This document shows positions 52,321 through 59,603 of a stretch of 59,603 nucleotides of DNA, one piece after another. The notes under the pieces were generated by a model that made no database searches, was not told the origin of the DNA, and saw only the letters and a program-made list of their open reading frames with translations. The DNA comes from an uncultured Bacteroidaceae bacterium (GTDB lineage Bacteria > Bacteroidota > Bacteroidia > Bacteroidales > Bacteroidaceae): NCBI GenBank assembly GCA_934426255.1, contig CAKRYD010000015.1, positions 1-59,603 of the forward strand, in the 5' to 3' direction. Made by a program: the position numbers and the translations under genes. Within the stretch, counting starts at the first letter, position 1. Every line of letters begins with the position of its first letter.

Positions 52321-53415
52321 ATGGAAAAAGAAAAGTTACTCTCAATCGTGTCACAATTTGATATTCCTGGCACTGTAGTCGACATTAAGCCGCTCGGTAA
52401 CGGACTTATCAACGACACTTTCAAAGTTACCACCCAAGAAAAGAATTGTCCCGACTATGTGCTGCAACACATCAACAATGCCATTTTCACAGATGTTGAT
52501 ATGCTGATGCACAACATCGTTGCCGTGACAACTCACATCCGTAAGAAACTCGAAGAAAAAGGCGAAACCGACATTAACCGCAAGGTACTTAACTTCCGCC
52601 CCGCAAAGCAATCTGGAAAATACTACTTCTGCGATGAAAACGGCAAGTACTGGCGCATCATGGACTTCATCCCCGATGCTGTCACAAAGTCGGAAGTTAC
52701 ACCGGCCTCAAGTCACGACGTCGGTATAGCCTTCGGAAATTTCCAGGCCATGCTGTCGGATTTGCCTGAAAAGCTCGGAGAAACAATCCCCAACTTTCAT
52801 AACATGGAATTTCGGCTGCAGCAGTTGCGCGATGCCGTTAAAGCCGACCGCGTGGGACGCCTTGCAGAAGTACGCGACATCGTAGAAGCTATAGAAAATG
52901 ACGCTGAAGAAATGTGCAAAGGCGAACGCCTCTTCCGCGAGGGCCTGCTGCCCAAACGTATATGCCACTGCGATACAAAGGTTGACAATCTCCTGTTTGA
53001 AAAAGACGGCAGTGTGCTCAGCGTTATTGACCTCGATACCGTTATGCCCAATTTCGTTTTCAGCGATATCGGCGATTTCTTGCGCTCGGCAGCCAACACA
53101 AGCCGCGAAGACGAGCCCGATTTGAACAAAGTGAACTTCCGCATGGAAATATTCGAGGCCTTCACCGACGGCTACCTTGAAAGTACCAAGAGCTTCCTGC
53201 TACCTGTTGAACGCGAAAACATTCCTTACGCTGCCAAACTGTTCCCCTTTATGCAGTGTGTACGCTTCTTTGCCGATTATCTCGACGGAGACCGCTATTA
53301 CAAGATTCAGTATCCGGAACACAACCTCGTGCGTACGCGTGCGCAGCTCAAACTGTATCAAAGCGTCAAAGAGAACGAAGCAAGAATGGCAGAATACGTC
53401 AACAGCCACAAATAG
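52321..53415 (+). CDS. APH-fold phosphotransferase (NahK/sugar kinase-like)
   Basis: 364 residues of the aminoglycoside phosphotransferase/choline kinase fold. The N-lobe has IKPLGNGLINDTFKV and YVLQHINNAIF (ATP-binding Lys region replaced by Gln-His). The Brenner motif HCDTKVDNLLF near residue 220 has catalytic Asp and Asn, and the metal-binding Asp is in VIDLDTVMPN near 240. Overall it resembles N-acetylhexosamine 1-kinase relatives annotated in Bacteroidales. Antibiotic phosphorylation is not suggested by context. Cytoplasmic. It converges with a glycerophosphodiester phosphodiesterase gene over a strong terminator. Confidence 0.8.
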   Translation: MEKEKLLSIVSQFDIPGTVVDIKPLGNGLINDTFKVTTQEKNCPDYVLQHINNAIFTDVDMLMHNIVAVTTHIRKKLEEKGETDINRKVLNFRPAKQSGKYYFCDENGKYWRIMDFIPDAVTKSEVTPASSHDVGIAFGNFQAMLSDLPEKLGETIPNFHNMEFRLQQLRDAVKADRVGRLAEVRDIVEAIENDAEEMCKGERLFREGLLPKRICHCDTKVDNLLFEKDGSVLSVIDLDTVMPNFVFSDIGDFLRSAANTSREDEPDLNKVNFRMEIFEAFTDGYLESTKSFLLPVERENIPYAAKLFPFMQCVRFFADYLDGDRYYKIQYPEHNLVRTRAQLKLYQSVKENEARMAEYVNSHK

Positions 53416-53442
53416 AAAAACAGCTGTAATAGTTTTTTAAAA

Positions 53443-53492
53443 CAAACCGGCGCGTTGGCCTTGACATGATGAAGGCAGACGCGCCGGTTTTG
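53443..53492. terminator. Bidirectional terminator
   Basis: AAACCGGCGCGT and ACGCGCCGGTTT form a 12 bp GC-rich stem over a 23 nt loop between convergent genes, flanked by A and T residues. Confidence 0.85.
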
Positions 53493-53514
53493 TATGCTTG
53501 CGTAAAAACGCTCT

Positions 53515-54276
53515 CTATTTCTTCAACAATTTTTGAAGCAGCTCAGGCTCATTGGTTGTGATGTAGTCAACACCTTCATTGATAAAATGCTTCAGGTTGT
53601 TCTCATCGTCAACAGTCCACACATTCACTTTCAGACCAAGATCGTGGCATTCCTTGATCCATTCGGGATGAGTCTTCAGGAATACGTTTTCGTGATAATC
53701 GGGACCGGTACAGCCTATCTGCTTGAGCTTCTGTGGGGGAAGGTCTCCGTTCAGATAATATACAGGAGTGCCTTTGGGTGCTTTTTCAATGATGCGCAGC
53801 ACGGCTGCATAGCTGAAAGCGATATAGTCGACATCCTTCTCCATCTTGAATTTCTTTACGGCAGCAAGCGTCTTGTCAACGCACTGGTTGAGCTGCCACA
53901 AATCCTTATGGCTCTTGATTTCAATGACAAGGCGCGACTTGCCTTTCTTGGCAACCTTGAGATACTCTTCCAAGGTAGGTATCTGCTCACCATTGTCAAG
54001 CCTTATCTTACGCACTTCATCGAAAGTGGCGCTCTGAATGTTCACGCCTTTGAAAGTGGCATCGTGATTGACTACGACATGGCCGTCTGCCGTCATCCAC
54101 AAATCGATTTCCGAGCCATAGCATCCTATACGGTCGGCATTCTCATACGAGCTAATGCTGTTTTGAGCCGAGCCCGGAGCTTTCCAATAGCCTCTGTGGG
54201 CTACTACCTGCGTATCGGCCATCGCACTTGCTGAAAGAAGCAGGCACAGACCGAAAACAATCTTACGTATTTTCAT
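53515..54276 (-). CDS. Exported glycerophosphodiester phosphodiesterase
   Basis: 253 residues with a signal peptide (IVFGLCLLLSASAMA). GDPD motifs are present: VAHRGYWK (catalytic His-Arg) near residue 26, EIDLWMTADGHVVVNHD (metal Glu/Asp and second His) near 57-71, and VIEIKSH. The end, VNVWTVDDENNLKHFINEGVDYITTNEP, is the usual GDPD tail. It hydrolyses glycerophosphodiesters to glycerol 3-phosphate and an alcohol, here in the periplasm. A promoter lies about 28 nt upstream. Confidence 0.9.
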   Translation of the reverse strand: MKIRKIVFGLCLLLSASAMADTQVVAHRGYWKAPGSAQNSISSYENADRIGCYGSEIDLWMTADGHVVVNHDATFKGVNIQSATFDEVRKIRLDNGEQIPTLEEYLKVAKKGKSRLVIEIKSHKDLWQLNQCVDKTLAAVKKFKMEKDVDYIAFSYAAVLRIIEKAPKGTPVYYLNGDLPPQKLKQIGCTGPDYHENVFLKTHPEWIKECHDLGLKVNVWTVDDENNLKHFINEGVDYITTNEPELLQKLLKK

Positions 54277-54304
54277 CTCTCTTTGATTTTTGTATTTTCA
54301 CTTG

Positions 54305-54312
54305 CAAAAATA
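54305..54312 (-). promoter_or_regulatory. Bacteroidota -7 promoter element for the phosphodiesterase gene
   Basis: TATTTTTG followed by C on the minus strand, 28 nt before the ATG at 54276. Confidence 0.6.
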
Positions 54313-54440
54313 CCCATAAATCCCATATGCAGACATAATGGCACGTGATATTTTTCGCCTTTTCAAAAAATATGCCGCCAAATCATCGTTTAGACAATCT
54401 ATATGCCGCTTGTGCAGATTTGTTTTTGTATTTTCGCAAC

Positions 54441-55880
54441 ATGGTACTTCATTATTTCAAACTGCGTTACCTTGTAGCGGCATGCGTTATGCTTTTCGGC
54501 TTTCATGCCGCCAACGCCGGTTCGTTTGTCCCGAAAGACAACGGAAAAGCTCTTGTCAATCCGGGCATGGGCTGGACAATGCACTTTTATTCCAACCTGT
54601 TGCAGAACTATGGGTCGAAGCTCGAAGCCGAAGACGTATTAGACGACTTTCCCGGCCTCAGCACTGTTTACCTGCGCCTGCCATGGAGCTTTCTTGAGCC
54701 TAAGGAAGGAGTTTTTAACTGGGAACTCGTCGATACCCCTGCACAACGCTGGATACAAGCGGGCAAAAAGGTTGCCTTCCGCGTCACGGCCACCGAGAAC
54801 TGGCTCAGCCGTGCCACACCGCAATGGGTCTTCGACGCCGGAGCACATTATTATAAGGTAGGCAACTACCTGGAGCCCGATTATGCCGACTCGGTGTTCC
54901 TAAGCAAAGTAGAGCATTTTATCAAAATCATGGCCCAGCGCTACGACAACAATCCGAATGTCGCTTTTATCGACATTGGCCATTTCGGCATGTGGGGCGA
55001 AGGCCACACGGTGCTCTCCACCCCAGTTCACGGACGCTCGTGGGGCATCGAGACACAAAAGAAAATCATCGATATCTATTGCAAATATTTCAAGCACACG
55101 CAGTTGGTCATCTCTGACGACTTCGCTGGACACGATGCGCCCATCGTTCACTCGCCTATCATAGACTACGCTCTATCAAAAGGGGTTACGCTGCGAGACG
55201 ACAGCATATTGGTGCAACCCGCACCGCGTCATTGGTACCACAGCGGCATGGCCGGGCTCTTCTGGCCCACCCTGCCCGTAGTGCTTGAGCACGAACACAT
55301 GCTCGGTTCGATGGAACGCGGAGCATGGAACCGCGAATTGCTGCTTAAATCGGTCGAAGACTATCACGCTTCCTACATGTCGATACATTGTTGGCCAAGG
55401 CAAGAACTTGACTCAAACCGCCAAATCATAGACCGCATCAACCGCCGCCTCGGCTACCGTATCCAAGTGGCCAGCGCCAAATGGCCCGACAAAGTGAAAA
55501 AGAACGAGCCGTTTCAGATAGCATCCAACTGGAAAAACGCAGGCGTTGCACCATGCTATCAAGGCGGCTACCCCTGCTTCACCATCAAGAACGAACGCGG
55601 AGGAATCGTTTCGGTCATGGTAGCCACCGATTTCAACATAAAAATACTCCCCGTATCCAAACCCGGGAAAGCACCAGCCGTTCCCCTATTCTCGCGCTTC
55701 ACCGTAGCTCCCGCAATCAGCGACTCGTGTGGCACATTCTTCCGCACATGCCGCCCGGGAAAATACAAAATCTACGTTTCTGTAGGCACACTCGACGGAA
55801 CTCCCACAATAGAAATGCCCTACGACCAGACTGACGGCAAGAAACGCTACCTGATGGGCGACATAACTGTCACCGATTAG
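54441..55880 (+). CDS. Secreted DUF4874/DUF4832 protein
   Basis: 479 residues from ATG 54441, chosen because it leads into a signal peptide (LVAACVMLFGFHAANA); the frame is open upstream. The N-terminal half resembles DUF4874 (NPGMGWTMHFY, STVYLRLPWSFLEPKEG, NPNVAFIDIGHFGMWGEGH), a TIM-barrel-like glycosidase fold. The last ~120 residues form a beta sandwich like DUF4832. A role in polysaccharide breakdown is plausible from the family's typical company, but no activity has been shown and no other carbohydrate genes are adjacent. TATTTTCG lies only 5 nt before the ATG, see findings. Confidence 0.75.
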   Translation: MVLHYFKLRYLVAACVMLFGFHAANAGSFVPKDNGKALVNPGMGWTMHFYSNLLQNYGSKLEAEDVLDDFPGLSTVYLRLPWSFLEPKEGVFNWELVDTPAQRWIQAGKKVAFRVTATENWLSRATPQWVFDAGAHYYKVGNYLEPDYADSVFLSKVEHFIKIMAQRYDNNPNVAFIDIGHFGMWGEGHTVLSTPVHGRSWGIETQKKIIDIYCKYFKHTQLVISDDFAGHDAPIVHSPIIDYALSKGVTLRDDSILVQPAPRHWYHSGMAGLFWPTLPVVLEHEHMLGSMERGAWNRELLLKSVEDYHASYMSIHCWPRQELDSNRQIIDRINRRLGYRIQVASAKWPDKVKKNEPFQIASNWKNAGVAPCYQGGYPCFTIKNERGGIVSVMVATDFNIKILPVSKPGKAPAVPLFSRFTVAPAISDSCGTFFRTCRPGKYKIYVSVGTLDGTPTIEMPYDQTDGKKRYLMGDITVTD

Positions 55881-55934
55881 GCTGTAAATTCAGACACAAA
55901 CGCAGCAGATTTCAACACAAACGCTGAAAAAAAT

Positions 55935-55971
55935 AAACGGCCGCACGCGTAACAAAACGCAGCGGCCGTTT
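55935..55971. terminator. Bidirectional terminator
   Basis: AAACGGCCGC/GCGGCCGTTT forms a 10 bp stem over a 17 nt loop between the convergent DUF4832 gene and leuB, with T and A runs on the outside. Confidence 0.85.
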
Positions 55972-56005
55972 AATTATGCCTGATAAGCAGCAGAAACGTA
56001 TTCTA

Positions 56006-57067
56006 TTACTTCTTATTGATATAATCTACAATCCATTCGCCTACTTCCTTGGTGCCATATTTAGCCCCGCCCTCGACTTGTATCTCGGGAGTGCGCACAT
56101 TGGCATCGAGACTGGCATTGACAGCCTCACGAATCAAAGCACCTTCGGCCTTGCAGTCAAAATATTCGAAAAGCATGGCTGCAGACAATATCTGAGCCAA
56201 AGGATTGGCAATGTTAAGCCCCTTGGCCTGAGGCCAGGAACCATGGATGGGCTCAAAGACGGGAGTGCCCGTTCCCGTAGAAGCCGAAGGCAACAAGCCC
56301 ATGCTACCGCTGATGCAAGAGCCCTCGTCTGTTAGGATATCGCCAAAGGTATTTTCAGTTACCATCACGTCAAAAAAACGAGGCTCGGCAATCATGCGCA
56401 TAGAAGCATTGTCGACATACATAAAGTCGGTTTTCACATCGGGATAGAGAGGTACCATCTCCTGAGCCACCTTGCGCCACAAGCGAGAGCTGGCCAAGAC
56501 ATTGGCCTTGTCGACCACGGTAAGATGCTTATTGCGCTTGCGGGCATACTCGAATGCGACCTTTAGGATGCGCTCTATCTCAGGACGTGTGTAATAATTG
56601 GTATCGTAGGCCTTGTCTTCGCCCTCAAATTTTTCGCCAAAGTACATGCCGCCCGTCAACTCACGAATGCAAATGAAATCGGCACCATCAATCAGCTCAT
56701 CCTTCAATGGCGACTTGTGCAAAAGGCACTTAAACGTCTGCACGGGACGGATATTGGCAAAAAGCCCGAGTTTCTTGCGCATGGCCAAAAGCCCCTGCTC
56801 GGGACGCACCTTGGCCGTCGGGTCATTATCAAACTTAGGATCGCCAACGGCAGAGAAGAACACGGCATCGGCCTCCTTGCAAACCTCAAACGTCTCTTCG
56901 GGAAAAGGATCGCCAACGGCGTCAATTGCACTCGCACCGCATAAAGCCGACTTGAAAGACACTTCGTGGCCAAACTTGTTGGCAATGGCCTTGATTACGT
57001 TCACACCCTGTACGGAAATCTCGGGGCCGATTCCATCACCGGCCAATACTGCTATTTTCAAATTCAT
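56006..57067 (-). CDS. leuB: 3-isopropylmalate dehydrogenase
   Basis: 353 residues. It starts KIAVLAGDGIGPEISVQG and has the substrate-binding ENTFGDILTDEGSCISGSMGLLPSAS near residue 240. VFEPIHGSWPQ near 270 is the NAD-binding region of the isopropylmalate rather than isocitrate enzyme. It oxidises 3-isopropylmalate in leucine synthesis, and also the methylmalate equivalent in the citramalate route to isoleucine. It is the last gene of the leu cluster, 50 bp after the citramalate-synthase-like gene. Confidence 0.96.
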   Translation of the reverse strand: MNLKIAVLAGDGIGPEISVQGVNVIKAIANKFGHEVSFKSALCGASAIDAVGDPFPEETFEVCKEADAVFFSAVGDPKFDNDPTAKVRPEQGLLAMRKKLGLFANIRPVQTFKCLLHKSPLKDELIDGADFICIRELTGGMYFGEKFEGEDKAYDTNYYTRPEIERILKVAFEYARKRNKHLTVVDKANVLASSRLWRKVAQEMVPLYPDVKTDFMYVDNASMRMIAEPRFFDVMVTENTFGDILTDEGSCISGSMGLLPSASTGTGTPVFEPIHGSWPQAKGLNIANPLAQILSAAMLFEYFDCKAEGALIREAVNASLDANVRTPEIQVEGGAKYGTKEVGEWIVDYINKK

Positions 57068-57117
57068 ATTCTAATAAAAAACTATTCATTAAACAATAAG
57101 CCTTCACAACGAGACAT

Positions 57118-58671
57118 TTATTCATTTTCAGCCTTTTCCATACTCTCAAGCACGTTAAGCATCTTGATGGTGGCTTTGATTGCCGCACCTGTCTGGTCGG
57201 CATCAAGACCGCGCGTACGGATTGTCTTGCCTTCAAAGTTCCACGAAATGACTGTCTGCACCAAAGCATCGGTACGTCCGCCCGGAGGTATCGTCACAAA
57301 GTAATTGATCAAGACAGGGAACTTGCGATGAAGACGCTCCACATAGATTTCACGAAGCCCTCGCACGAAAGCATCAAACTGACCGTCGCCCATGGCACCT
57401 GCCTCATATTCGCGGCCGTCAATCTCTATACGGAGCGAAGCATGCGAATGGAGCCCGTGAGCCGTAGTCACAAGATAACTGATGAGCTTCACCTTCGATT
57501 CGCCCACAGAATGCTTTATCACATCACTCACAATGTAAGGCAAATCATCAGGAGTGACAATTTCCTTACGGTCGCCCAGCTCCGTGATACGGGCAGTTAC
57601 CTGCTTGGTCTGCTCAGGCGTAAGCTCCAGCCCGAGTTCCTCAAGATTGCGCTGGATATTGGCCTTGCCACTATTCTTGCCCAAGGCATACTCGCGGCGA
57701 CGGCCAAAACGCTCAGGGAGCAAATCGCTGCAATAAAGGCCATGCTTGTTGTCGCCATCGGCATGGACTCCGGCTACCTGCGTAAACACACTCTCGCCGA
57801 CTATAGGCTTGTTGGGCGGAATGATAATGCCGGAATATGTCTCGACCATGCGACTTACTTTGTATAGATTGCTCTCTTTTATACTTGTACGCGCATTAAA
57901 TTGGTCGTGCAATATGGCTTGCACACTTGCCAATGGGGCATTGCCGGCACGCTCGCCCAATCCGTTGATTGTAGAATGGATGCCTTTGCAACCGCTCAGC
58001 ACTGCCGCAAGAACGTTAGAGATGGCCAAATCATAATCATTGTGAGCGTGAAAATCGAAATGAAGACCGCGATAACGCTTCACCATTTTGCGCATATACT
58101 CAATGACATTGAGCGGATTCAGAATGCCTAAAGTGTCAGGCAGCATGAATCTGCGGATATTCTCCTTGCTTAAAGTATCGACCATGGCGTAAACGAAATC
58201 AGGGGAATCCTTCATGCCGCTGCTCCAATCCTCAAGATATACATTCACACCTATTCCCAAACGGTCGGCATAGTCTATGGAACGGCGGATATCATCAATG
58301 TGCTCTTGCGGCTGCTTTTTCAATTGATAGAGGCAATGTCTCAACGAACCCTTGCAAAGCAAGTTTATATTTTTACAGCCGCAATCATTCAGCCAATCCA
58401 ACGAAAGATGGCCATCCACGAATCCCAAGACTTCCACGCGGTTGAGCATCGCGTTGTCTTCGGCCCAATGGCAAATCAGACGTGTAGCTTCGCGCTCGCC
58501 TTCGGAGACTCGCGCCGATGCTACCTCTATGCGATCCACGTTGAGGTCTTGCAAAAGCAGACGGGCGATGTTCAATTTTTCACGGGGCACAAACGATACG
58601 CTATCGGTCTGTTCGCCGTCGCGCAGCGTTGTGTCCATTATTTCTATGTATGGCTGTATATTCTGTTTCAT
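57118..58671 (-). CDS. cimA: Citramalate synthase-like (2-isopropylmalate synthase family)
   Basis: 517 residues. The catalytic HMGL-like domain starts IEIMDTTLRDGEQTDSVSF and has HFDFHAHNDYDLAISN (metal His) near residue 200, then GERAGNAPLASV. The C-terminal LeuA dimer/regulatory domain is complete. Overall it resembles, from memory, the Leptospira interrogans CimA more than the leucine-specific LeuA (shared segments KLNIAxxLLQxLNVDRxEIASARVS and VYLEDWS). CimA condenses pyruvate and acetyl-CoA to (R)-citramalate for isoleucine. A second LeuA is expected outside the window. LeuA function cannot be excluded. Its start overlaps the leuD stop (ATGA). Confidence 0.75.
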   Translation of the reverse strand: MKQNIQPYIEIMDTTLRDGEQTDSVSFVPREKLNIARLLLQDLNVDRIEVASARVSEGEREATRLICHWAEDNAMLNRVEVLGFVDGHLSLDWLNDCGCKNINLLCKGSLRHCLYQLKKQPQEHIDDIRRSIDYADRLGIGVNVYLEDWSSGMKDSPDFVYAMVDTLSKENIRRFMLPDTLGILNPLNVIEYMRKMVKRYRGLHFDFHAHNDYDLAISNVLAAVLSGCKGIHSTINGLGERAGNAPLASVQAILHDQFNARTSIKESNLYKVSRMVETYSGIIIPPNKPIVGESVFTQVAGVHADGDNKHGLYCSDLLPERFGRRREYALGKNSGKANIQRNLEELGLELTPEQTKQVTARITELGDRKEIVTPDDLPYIVSDVIKHSVGESKVKLISYLVTTAHGLHSHASLRIEIDGREYEAGAMGDGQFDAFVRGLREIYVERLHRKFPVLINYFVTIPPGGRTDALVQTVISWNFEGKTIRTRGLDADQTGAAIKATIKMLNVLESMEKAENE

Positions 58672-59267
58672 TCCTTTCCGACGCTTTTGCGCTCGTAGGC
58701 TTCTATCTTGTCTTTGTTTTTCAGGAGGTAGTCTATGTCATCGAGCGCGTTTTCAAGACAATATTTCTTATAGCCATTGATTTCAAAATGTTCCTGCTCG
58801 CCTGTGGCCGTGTTTGTTACGGTCTGTTGGGGCAAGTCCACGATTACTTCGACACTTGCATCCTTTTCGATCGACGCAAAGAGGTTTGCGAGGAATTTTT
58901 CGCTTACTTGCACGGGCAGCACAAAGTTGTTCAGTTCATTGTTCTTGTGTATGTCGGCAAAGAAGCTGCTGATGACTACTCTGAACCCGTAGCCGGCGAT
59001 GGCCCATGCAGCATGTTCACGACTTGAACCGCAGCCGAAGTTTTTCCCTGCCACAAGGATTTGACCTTTGTACTTAGGGTTGTTCAATACAAAGTCTTCT
59101 TTTTTTGTTCCATCGGGATTGTAGCGCCAGTCTCTAAACAGGTTGTCACCAAAGCCCTCTTTGGTGGTTGCTTTAAGGAAACGGGCGGGTATGATTTGAT
59201 CCGTGTCGACGTTTTCAAGTGGAAGTGGCACACATGTGCTCTTGATGATGCCGAATTTCGCTTTCAT
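58668..59267 (-). CDS. leuD: 3-isopropylmalate dehydratase small subunit
   Basis: 199 residues. The swivelling-domain motifs are VPLPLENVDTDQIIPARFL near the N-terminus and ILVAGKNFGCGSSREHAAWAI near residue 75, the substrate-binding loop. It partners the iron-sulfur LeuC to isomerise 2-isopropylmalate, and citramalate in the isoleucine route. It lies 20 bp after leuC and overlaps the next gene by 4 bp. Confidence 0.96.
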   Translation of the reverse strand: MKAKFGIIKSTCVPLPLENVDTDQIIPARFLKATTKEGFGDNLFRDWRYNPDGTKKEDFVLNNPKYKGQILVAGKNFGCGSSREHAAWAIAGYGFRVVISSFFADIHKNNELNNFVLPVQVSEKFLANLFASIEKDASVEVIVDLPQQTVTNTATGEQEHFEINGYKKYCLENALDDIDYLLKNKDKIEAYERKSVGKE

Positions 59268-59287
59268 CGTTATTGTTGTTTTGGTGA

Positions 59288-59603
59288 TTATAAAAAGACT
59301 CTCGGGTCGGTTACTTTTCCTGTTACTGCTGCTGCCGCCGCGGTGAGCGGACTTGCCAACATGGTGCGTGCTCCGGGTCCCTGACGCCCCTCAAAGTTGC
59401 GGTTGGATGTTGATACGCTGTATTTTCCGGCCGGTATCTTGTCGTCGTTCATGGCCAGACAGGCCGAACATCCGGGCTGCCGTATTTCGAATCCGGCTTC
59501 TTCGAGTATTTTGTCGAGTTTTTCTTCGCGTATTTGTTTGTCCACGGCCCAGCTTCCCGGTACGAGCCAGGCTATGAGTCCGGGAGCTATTTTGCGGCCT
59601 TTC
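59288..59603 (-). CDS. leuC: 3-isopropylmalate dehydratase large subunit, C-terminal part (5' end outside window)
   Basis: The frame is open to the window edge; the last ~105 residues are present. It contains AWLVPGSWAVDKQI and then GFEIRQPGCSACLAMNDDKI, the latter with two of the [4Fe-4S] cluster cysteines. The usual end NRNFEGRQGPGARTMLASP follows. These mark LeuC clearly. The N-terminal part with the first cluster Cys is not visible. It should be transcribed with leuD, the citramalate-synthase-like gene and leuB. Confidence 0.93.
   Translation of the reverse strand, partial: KGRKIAPGLIAWLVPGSWAVDKQIREEKLDKILEEAGFEIRQPGCSACLAMNDDKIPAGKYSVSTSNRNFEGRQGPGARTMLASPLTAAAAAVTGKVTDPRVFL

Noticed and set aside
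52321..53415. Aminoglycoside resistance gene
   Set aside because: The APH fold is shared by many sugar and choline kinases, and neither context nor motifs point to an antibiotic substrate.

Overview
This is a 59.6 kb stretch of chromosome from a member of the phylum Bacteroidota, most likely order Bacteroidales and family Prevotellaceae. Four things point there. Many genes are preceded by the Bacteroidota -7 promoter element TAnnTTTG, and purine-rich Shine-Dalgarno sequences are largely absent. The atp operon has the Bacteroidota order (D-C-I-like-B-E-F-H-A-G) with a truncated epsilon subunit. There are type IX secretion components and a BspA-like leucine-rich-repeat surface protein. Several protein families are restricted to this phylum (DUF4855, DUF6057, M64 peptidase, BamD with a Bacteroidales-style lipobox). 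The content is mostly core metabolism and envelope biology. I see no phage, insertion sequence, CRISPR array or rRNA. Species-level placement is not possible from the sequence alone.

Layout. 1-1.3 kb: bamD (3' end cut by the window) and a DUF308 membrane protein, both minus. 1.4-7.1 kb: a histidine phosphatase (plus) converging on mfd and a secreted metallophosphoesterase (minus). 7.4-12.3 kb: a tight plus-strand operon of polyprenol-phosphate mannosyltransferase, dihydroorotase, a stand-alone methionine-synthase activation protein, a membrane metallophosphoesterase and PlsC, joined by 4-8 bp overlaps. 12.4-16.8 kb: tRNA-His, mutS2 and guaA. 16.9-23.1 kb: queD, queE, DUF4855, M64 peptidase, type IX secretion plug protein, D-2-hydroxyacid dehydrogenase and TRIC channel, all closely spaced and probably one operon. 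23.1-27.6 kb: tRNA-Arg(CCG), a CXXCH-bearing beta-propeller lipoprotein, a DUF6057 membrane protein and a secreted endonuclease/exonuclease/phosphatase.

27.6-31.8 kb is the one clearly unusual region. A 730 bp gene-free stretch carries seven head-to-tail 22 bp repeats, a distant inverted copy of one unit, and a 122 nt nested hairpin just upstream of an AT-rich BspA-like gene. 31.9-40.0 kb: the full F1Fo ATP synthase operon with pfkA immediately upstream, all minus. 40.3-47.5 kb, minus: tRNA-Gly(CCC), a TPR protein, a small lipoprotein, der, era, fabH, rpmF, DUF177 and an orphan sensor kinase. 47.6-52.0 kb, minus: asnS, a pseudouridine synthase with a long Asn/Arg/Tyr-rich repeat tail, and purB. 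52.3-55.9 kb: an APH-fold kinase, a glycerophosphodiester phosphodiesterase and a DUF4832-type secreted protein. 56.0-59.6 kb: leuB, a citramalate-synthase-like gene, leuD and the 3' end of leuC (minus), i.e. branched-chain amino acid synthesis.

The most interesting observations are the 22 bp tandem array and the structured leader upstream of the BspA-like gene. Next come the heme-type CXXCH motif in a beta-propeller lipoprotein, the split methionine synthase reactivation module, the epsilon subunit without its inhibitory C-terminal domain, and the repeat-bearing tail on the RluB-type enzyme. All family names are recognised from memory of motifs and overall sequence. No database search was run.
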